This document shows, piece after piece, positions 60,101-64,000 of a stretch of DNA of 64,000 nucleotides. The translations under genes and the position numbers were made by a program. Within the stretch, counting starts at the first letter, position 1. Each line of letters opens with the position of its first letter. The stretch covers positions 372,001 to 436,000 of the forward strand of contig JACKCG010000003.1 in NCBI GenBank assembly GCA_020634135.1, given 5' to 3'. The DNA is from Anaerolineaceae bacterium. GTDB taxonomy: Bacteria > Chloroflexota > Anaerolineae > Aggregatilineales > Phototrophicaceae. Under the pieces are notes generated by a model. The model did not search any database and was not told the origin of the DNA. It saw only the letters and a program-made list of their open reading frames with translations.

Positions 60101-60488
60101 TTTTCCTCCAACGATGAACGGTAGGACGGGACGAGTAGATGACCCAGTGAGACTTGTGCCTTTTATTATCGTACGCTCTATGTGAAATAGTTTGGGAGAA
60201 ATGCCTATCAGGAAAGGCCAGTGAGTTTTCAGTCATCGGTTTTTAGTTATTGGTAGCGGCGGGTTAGCGCACATCTGGGAGAAAATTGAACTCCAGGTCA
60301 CCTGAGAAGCTAAGATGCTAACCAGCTAAAATGCTAAAACGCCAGTGGCTAGTGGCTAGCAGCCAACGGCTAAAGTGAACCTTTCGCTGTTCGTATTTCA
60401 CATAAAACGTATCGTACATCCTGGCTATACCGATACCGGTTTTCCACACCATCCGTTTGACAACCTCGCCAAAAATATCTATGATTCT
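60101..60488. other. Gap between mazF-like and lacI genes
   Basis: About 390 bases, divergent intergenic DNA. It has the repeat cluster at 60223-60375. No antitoxin-like or other gene is supported. Confidence 0.5.
60223..60375. repeat. Low-complexity intergenic repeats (copy 3)
   Basis: TTTTCAGTCATCGGTTTTTAG, then AAGCTAAGATGCTAACCAGC, TAAAATGCTAAAACGCC and AGTGGCTAGTGGCTAGCAGC. Built from the same GCTAA and GTGGCTA words as the copies near 34.2 and 57.25 kb. Confidence 0.55.
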
Positions 60489-60512
60489 GTTAGCGGTCAC
60501 GTGATCGCTAAC
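60489..60512 (+). promoter_or_regulatory. LacI-type operator palindrome
   Basis: GTTAGCGgTCACGTGAtCGCTAAC, a 24-bp palindrome with one mismatched pair, 40 bases before the lacI-family start codon. The TTAGCG/CGCTAA arms are like those of many LacI-family operators, here spaced by a second central palindrome TCACGTGA. Autoregulation is likely. Confidence 0.7.
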
Positions 60513-60551
60513 GATCCTGATAAATATAGCACCACCGTTTGAAGGCACGCT

Positions 60552-61559
60552 GTGACAAAGCGAAAAAACCGGATCACCATTGAGGATGTTGCACGGGCTG
60601 CGGGCGTCTCTACCATGACCGTTTCCCGCGTCCTGAACAACAAAGGGGAAATCCGAGAAGCAACCCGCCAGCGCATCCTCAGAGTTATTGACGAACTCGG
60701 CTATCGTCCGAGCCGCGTTGCCCGCAGTCTGGCGACCAACCGTACCTATACCCTGGGCGTTGTCGTCCCCGATATTGTAAACCCCTTTTTTGCCCAACTG
60801 GTGAGCGGTGCCCAGACGGTGGCCTGGCAGCACGAATATCACGTGCTCCTGTGCCACACCGGGGAAGATTACGAGCGCGAAGAGGATGTTCTCAACCTGC
60901 TGGAAGATACCCAGGTTGATGGCGTACTGGTGTGCAGCGCCCGCCTTCCCGATGAGCAGCTTATCCCCCTGTTGGCGAAACAGGATGCCGTCGTGCTCCT
61001 GAACCGCCATCTCTCGAGCGAACATGCCGGAATCATCCGGGTAAACGATGCCGCCGGGGCAGTTACGGCGGTGCAGCACCTGCTGCAAACCGGATATGAA
61101 CGTGTCGGCCTGATCGCCGGGCCATCTAATTCAACCAGTGCCAGGGAACGGCGGCGGGGTTTTGCACTGGCTAACGAAGCAGGGAGCCACCCGGAAAATA
61201 CCCCGTTACAGGTGAATTGCTCCCCCAATACGCAGAGCGGCTACCAGGCGACTCTCGCGTTATTACAGGCGCATCCTGAGATTAACGGGCTGTTCTGCTA
61301 CAATGACTTGGTGGCGGTGGGCGCACTGCAAGCCTGCAAAGCGCTGGGCAGACGTGTACCGCAGGACATCGCACTGGTCGGCTGTGACGATATTCCCCTC
61401 GCCGCGCTGATCTCCCCATCCCTCACCACCCTGGCGGTAGACAAAGAGCAGCTTGGCGCAGAGGCGATTCAGCTCCTGATTGACCGCATTCACGGCGACT
61501 TACCCGCAGCAGATACCCTCATCGAACAGACACTGGTCATCCGCGAAAGTGCGCCCTAG
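60552..61559 (+). CDS. LacI family transcriptional regulator
   Basis: 335 residues. The N-terminal HTH is ITIEDVARAAGVSTMTVSRV with the hinge helix RVARSLATNRTYTLGVVVPD. A periplasmic-binding-protein-like effector domain follows (ALVGCDDIPLAALISPSLTT near the C-terminus). It should repress a sugar locus and respond to a sugar or sugar phosphate. GTG start with AAGG upstream. The palindrome at 60489-60512 is a probable binding site, and the Gfo/Idh/MocA gene 24 bp downstream is likely in its operon. Confidence 0.93.
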   Translation: MTKRKNRITIEDVARAAGVSTMTVSRVLNNKGEIREATRQRILRVIDELGYRPSRVARSLATNRTYTLGVVVPDIVNPFFAQLVSGAQTVAWQHEYHVLLCHTGEDYEREEDVLNLLEDTQVDGVLVCSARLPDEQLIPLLAKQDAVVLLNRHLSSEHAGIIRVNDAAGAVTAVQHLLQTGYERVGLIAGPSNSTSARERRRGFALANEAGSHPENTPLQVNCSPNTQSGYQATLALLQAHPEINGLFCYNDLVAVGALQACKALGRRVPQDIALVGCDDIPLAALISPSLTTLAVDKEQLGAEAIQLLIDRIHGDLPAADTLIEQTLVIRESAP

Positions 61560-61583
61560 AAATTTTGCCTGAGGATACCATTC

Positions 61584-62615
61584 ATGACCACTCTCCGATT
61601 CGCGGTTATCGGGCTGACGCACGGTCATGCCACCAGCGCGACTCGCCTGCTGCTGGAAGCTGGTGCGGAACTGGCGGGTGTCTATGCCGATGACGCGGTG
61701 GCGCTGGCTGCCTTTATCAGTGCGTTCCCCCAGGCAAAGCCGGTTGCCAGTATAGATGCGCTGCTGGAAGACAGGACGATCCAGTTGATCCTGGGCGTGC
61801 CGCGCCCGGATGAGCGTGCGCCGCTTGGCATCCGCGTCATGCAACATGGCAAAGACTTTCTGGCGGACAAACCTGGCTTTACGACGCTGGAACAACTCGA
61901 AGAAGCCCGCCGTGTTCAGCAAGCCACCGGGCGTAAATATCTCGTATTCTTCAGCGAACGCTTTGCAAACCCGGCCACCGTCAAAGCGGCGGAATTGGTG
62001 CTGGCAGGCGCGATTGGGCGCGTGATCCAGACAGTTGGCCTGGGGCCACACCGCTTGAATCCAGCTTCGCGCGCGGCGTGGTTCTTCACCCTCCGGCACG
62101 GCGGCGGCCTGCTCAATGACCTCGCCAGCCACCAGATTGACCAGTTCCTGCATTTTACCGACAGCACGGCAGCGGCGATTGTCACAGCGCAGCGCGCCAA
62201 CTACCACCATCCCCAATACCCCGAACTCGACGATTTTGGCGACCTGGTTCTCCGCAGTGACAGGGGGACTGGCTACGTGCGTGTGGATTGGTTGACGGCG
62301 GAAGGACTCGGCACCTGGGGTGATGTTCGGCTCTTCCTGTTGGGTACGGAAGGCACCATCGAACTGCGTAAAATCGTGGATGTGGCCGGACGCCCCGGCG
62401 GTAATCACCTTTTCCTGGTAAACGGGCGCGAACAGCGTTACCTGGACTGCAATGCTGTCCCGCTAACATTCGGTTGGCAAGTCATTGACGACATTCTCAA
62501 CCGGACGGAAACCGCCGTCAGCCAGGCGCATACCTTCCTGGTTTCCGAACTGGCACTCCAGGCACAGGCCGGGGCGGTACGGGTTTTCCCGTCTGAGACA
62601 GCGCATTTCACATAA
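61584..62615 (+). CDS. Gfo/Idh/MocA family oxidoreductase
   Basis: 343 residues. The N-terminal NAD(P)-binding region begins RFAVIGLTHGHATSATRLLL (a GxxHxH variant of the usual GxGxxG). GKDFLADKPGFTTLEQ gives the conserved DKP lysine, and HGGGLLNDLASHQIDQFLHF holds the catalytic His region. It probably oxidises or epimerises a sugar or polyol. GAGGAT precedes the ATG. It follows the LacI gene and is likely co-regulated with it. Confidence 0.87.
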   Translation: MTTLRFAVIGLTHGHATSATRLLLEAGAELAGVYADDAVALAAFISAFPQAKPVASIDALLEDRTIQLILGVPRPDERAPLGIRVMQHGKDFLADKPGFTTLEQLEEARRVQQATGRKYLVFFSERFANPATVKAAELVLAGAIGRVIQTVGLGPHRLNPASRAAWFFTLRHGGGLLNDLASHQIDQFLHFTDSTAAAIVTAQRANYHHPQYPELDDFGDLVLRSDRGTGYVRVDWLTAEGLGTWGDVRLFLLGTEGTIELRKIVDVAGRPGGNHLFLVNGREQRYLDCNAVPLTFGWQVIDDILNRTETAVSQAHTFLVSELALQAQAGAVRVFPSETAHFT

Positions 62616-62729
62616 AGCGTTATGAGATTATGCTGCCCAAAGTGCTATCTTACGCGGGGGAACACAATGCAATGTTAAGCTATTTTGAAATTTGTGTTTG
62701 TTCGTAGGGAATCATGTTAAAATGCCACT

Positions 62730-63287
62730 ATGAATAATTTACAACTCACCACCAAAATCAACCTGACACAAGTCGAAATCGTACATGGCGACATCACCCA
62801 CCAGGATGTAGATGCCATCGTTAACGCTGCAAATTCGTCGCTCCTGGGCGGCGGGGGGGTGGATGGCGCGATCCATCGGGCCGCCGGGCCGCGACTATTG
62901 CAGGAAACACGTACTCTGGGTGGCTGCCAGACCGGCGATGCGAAGATCACCAGCGGTTATAACCTTAAAGCCCGCCACATCATTCATACCGTCGGCCCGG
63001 TCTACCGACCTGGCGACCCGCGGGTAGCGGTCTTGCTGACAAGCGCCTATCGCCGCAGTCTGGAAGTCGCCGCCGAGCATCATATCCACAGTATCGCCTT
63101 CCCTTGCATCAGCACCGGTGCCTATGGCTACCCGCTGCGTGAAGCTAGCTGGATTGCCGTCAAGACCGTGAGCGACTTCGTCGGCCAGCAAGAGGATATT
63201 TCGCTGGTACGCTTTGTCGTCTTCAGCGAACAGGCGTTAGCATTGTATGTTGAACTACTGCGGACGGTGGGCGAAAGGGCGACGTAA
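62730..63287 (+). CDS. Macro-domain ADP-ribose hydrolase (YmdB-like)
   Basis: 185-residue macro-domain protein. IVHGDITHQDVDAIVNAANS, LLGGGGVDGAIHRAAG and CQTGDAKITSGYNL are the ADP-ribose-binding loops of the MacroD/YmdB class, and ISTGAYGYP closes the site. Family members remove O-acetyl groups from ADP-ribose or mono-ADP-ribose from proteins. Short upstream leader; no neighbouring ADP-ribosyltransferase or sirtuin is seen. Confidence 0.92.
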   Translation: MNNLQLTTKINLTQVEIVHGDITHQDVDAIVNAANSSLLGGGGVDGAIHRAAGPRLLQETRTLGGCQTGDAKITSGYNLKARHIIHTVGPVYRPGDPRVAVLLTSAYRRSLEVAAEHHIHSIAFPCISTGAYGYPLREASWIAVKTVSDFVGQQEDISLVRFVVFSEQALALYVELLRTVGERAT

Positions 63288-63293
63288 CCCGTA

Positions 63294-63701
63294 TCACCGT
63301 TTGCTTTTGAGCGCGGTTAGCAGATTCGGGCAGGTCGCGACAAACTGCCGGTACTCGTCGGAGTCAACGGCGTACAGGGCGATTTTGCCCTCCTGGTTGT
63401 AATGCGCCCCCCAGCCGCACTGCTTGGTCAAGGCCGACGCTCGCAGGCAGGGATGCCCCTTCTGGAACAGTTCATCCCAAATTGCCGCCCTATGTACAGC
63501 CAGTTCTTCGCTCAAAAACCCCTGGCGTCGTACATATACCTCAAATACGAGGTCCTCATGAGTGCAACAATACGGATTCTGAGAGAGCAGTTCATACTGA
63601 ATAACATGGATAGGCGCAGGCTTCCGGTCAGAAACCGGCACAACACCTGATAGCGCCAGTGAATCCGGCGCGATCTGGATGAATGTGTTCCGATAACTCA
63701 T
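63294..63701 (-). CDS. DUF6157-like protein
   Basis: 135 residues from ATG 63701 (MSYRNTFIQIAPDS), preferred over an upstream start at 63743 because GGAG lies before it and the family starts here. IQYELLSQNPYCCTHEDLVF, FEVYVRRQGF, LFQKGHPCLRASALTKQCGW and GKIALYAVDSDEYR resemble the uncharacterised DUF6157 family. Soluble; function unknown. Converges on the macro-domain gene. Confidence 0.75.
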   Translation of the reverse strand: MSYRNTFIQIAPDSLALSGVVPVSDRKPAPIHVIQYELLSQNPYCCTHEDLVFEVYVRRQGFLSEELAVHRAAIWDELFQKGHPCLRASALTKQCGWGAHYNQEGKIALYAVDSDEYRQFVATCPNLLTALKSKR

Positions 63702-63789
63702 AAACAGGGCGCTCCAAACTGCTAAACAGGGCAGACCACTCATTTTAGTAAATTTGTTCTATTGTAGCAAGCGCCTGTAACCTGTGCAA

Positions 63790-64000
63790 TTAACGCCGCC
63801 CCTTCGTGCTGAGCGCCGCCTCCACCCACTGGCGGGCGAGGGCGTGCTGACTGTTGTAAACATCCCACACGTGCTCTGCCCACTCACGGATTCTGGTGAC
63901 TTTAGCGGGAACATCGGCTATTGCCTGGATTTCGGCAATCGTTATTTGCCCGCGCTCGTAGAGGATAGCTGGCTTGACCAACCCGGCGTGATACCACCGT
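63790..64000 (-). CDS. C-terminal part of a protein cut by the window edge
   Basis: The last 69 residues of a minus-strand gene whose start lies beyond the window: RWYHAGLVKPAILYERG, ITIAEIQAIADVPAKVTRIR and HALARQWVEAALSTKGRR. Helical and soluble in appearance. A TTG at 63981 could be mistaken for the start, but the frame is open to the edge. No family recognised. Confidence 0.55.
   Translation of the reverse strand, partial: RWYHAGLVKPAILYERGQITIAEIQAIADVPAKVTRIREWAEHVWDVYNSQHALARQWVEAALSTKGRR

Noticed and set aside
1..64000. tRNA, rRNA or CRISPR arrays
   Set aside because: I looked for T-loop GGTTCGAATCC-like stems, rRNA signatures and regularly spaced short repeats and saw none.

Overview
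The window is about 64 kb of bacterial chromosome, GC-rich for most of its length, with gene starts mostly preceded by AGGAG-type ribosome binding sites. The gene mix points to Chloroflexota, probably an Anaerolineae-like lineage: FMN-riboswitch-controlled RibX/RibY riboflavin uptake, several families of secreted beta-propellers, a sortase, GH4/LacI/Gfo-Idh-MocA sugar genes, and an XPB/Ssl2-like helicase-associated protein. This is inferred from gene content; no rRNA or tRNA gene is visible.

Layout. 0.3-13.5 kb: four paralogous zinc-free MDR oxidoreductases interleaved with kynurenine formamidase (kynB), pdxT, a polyacidic protein, a secreted protein plus beta-propeller pair, a DinB-like protein, an aldo/keto reductase plus MerR regulator with a MerR-type 19-bp-spacer promoter, and an XRE/membrane-protein pair with a mirrored operator. 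13.5-24.5 kb: phosphatase, acetyltransferase, SDR protein, Wzx-like flippase, rhomboid protease, XPB-like protein, intein-containing recA and a PduO-type cobalamin adenosyltransferase. 24.5-27.1 kb: promoter, FMN riboswitch, intrinsic terminator, then ribX and ribY. 27.1-33.2 kb: a minus-strand block of CopC-CopD fusion, Crp/Fnr regulator, sortase and methyltransferase. 33.2-38.7 kb: rnhA (apparently leaderless), aminotransferase, membrane protein, hydrolase and oxidoreductase.

38.7-45.6 kb is the most unusual part. Five tandem secreted beta-propeller paralogs share a C-terminal tail with two conserved cysteines. Two tiny paralogous genes are wedged among them, and the DNA carries exact 165-bp repeats and recombined gene ends. 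47.3-50.5 kb is an Rhs polymorphic-toxin cassette: a 5'-truncated Rhs core, an AT-rich hydrophobic C-terminal tip, an AT-rich membrane protein that could be its immunity protein, and an IS3-like fragment.

50.7-54.6 kb encodes a 1284-residue secreted protein built from about ten PPC-type repeats. 55.9-62.6 kb is a probable carbohydrate locus: fucose-isomerase-like protein, small transaldolase, GH4 glycosidase, LacI regulator with a 24-bp operator, and Gfo/Idh/MocA protein, with a lone MazF-like toxin inserted. The window ends with a macro-domain protein, a DUF6157-like protein and a gene cut by the window edge.

All product names rest on recognising motifs by eye; no database search was run.
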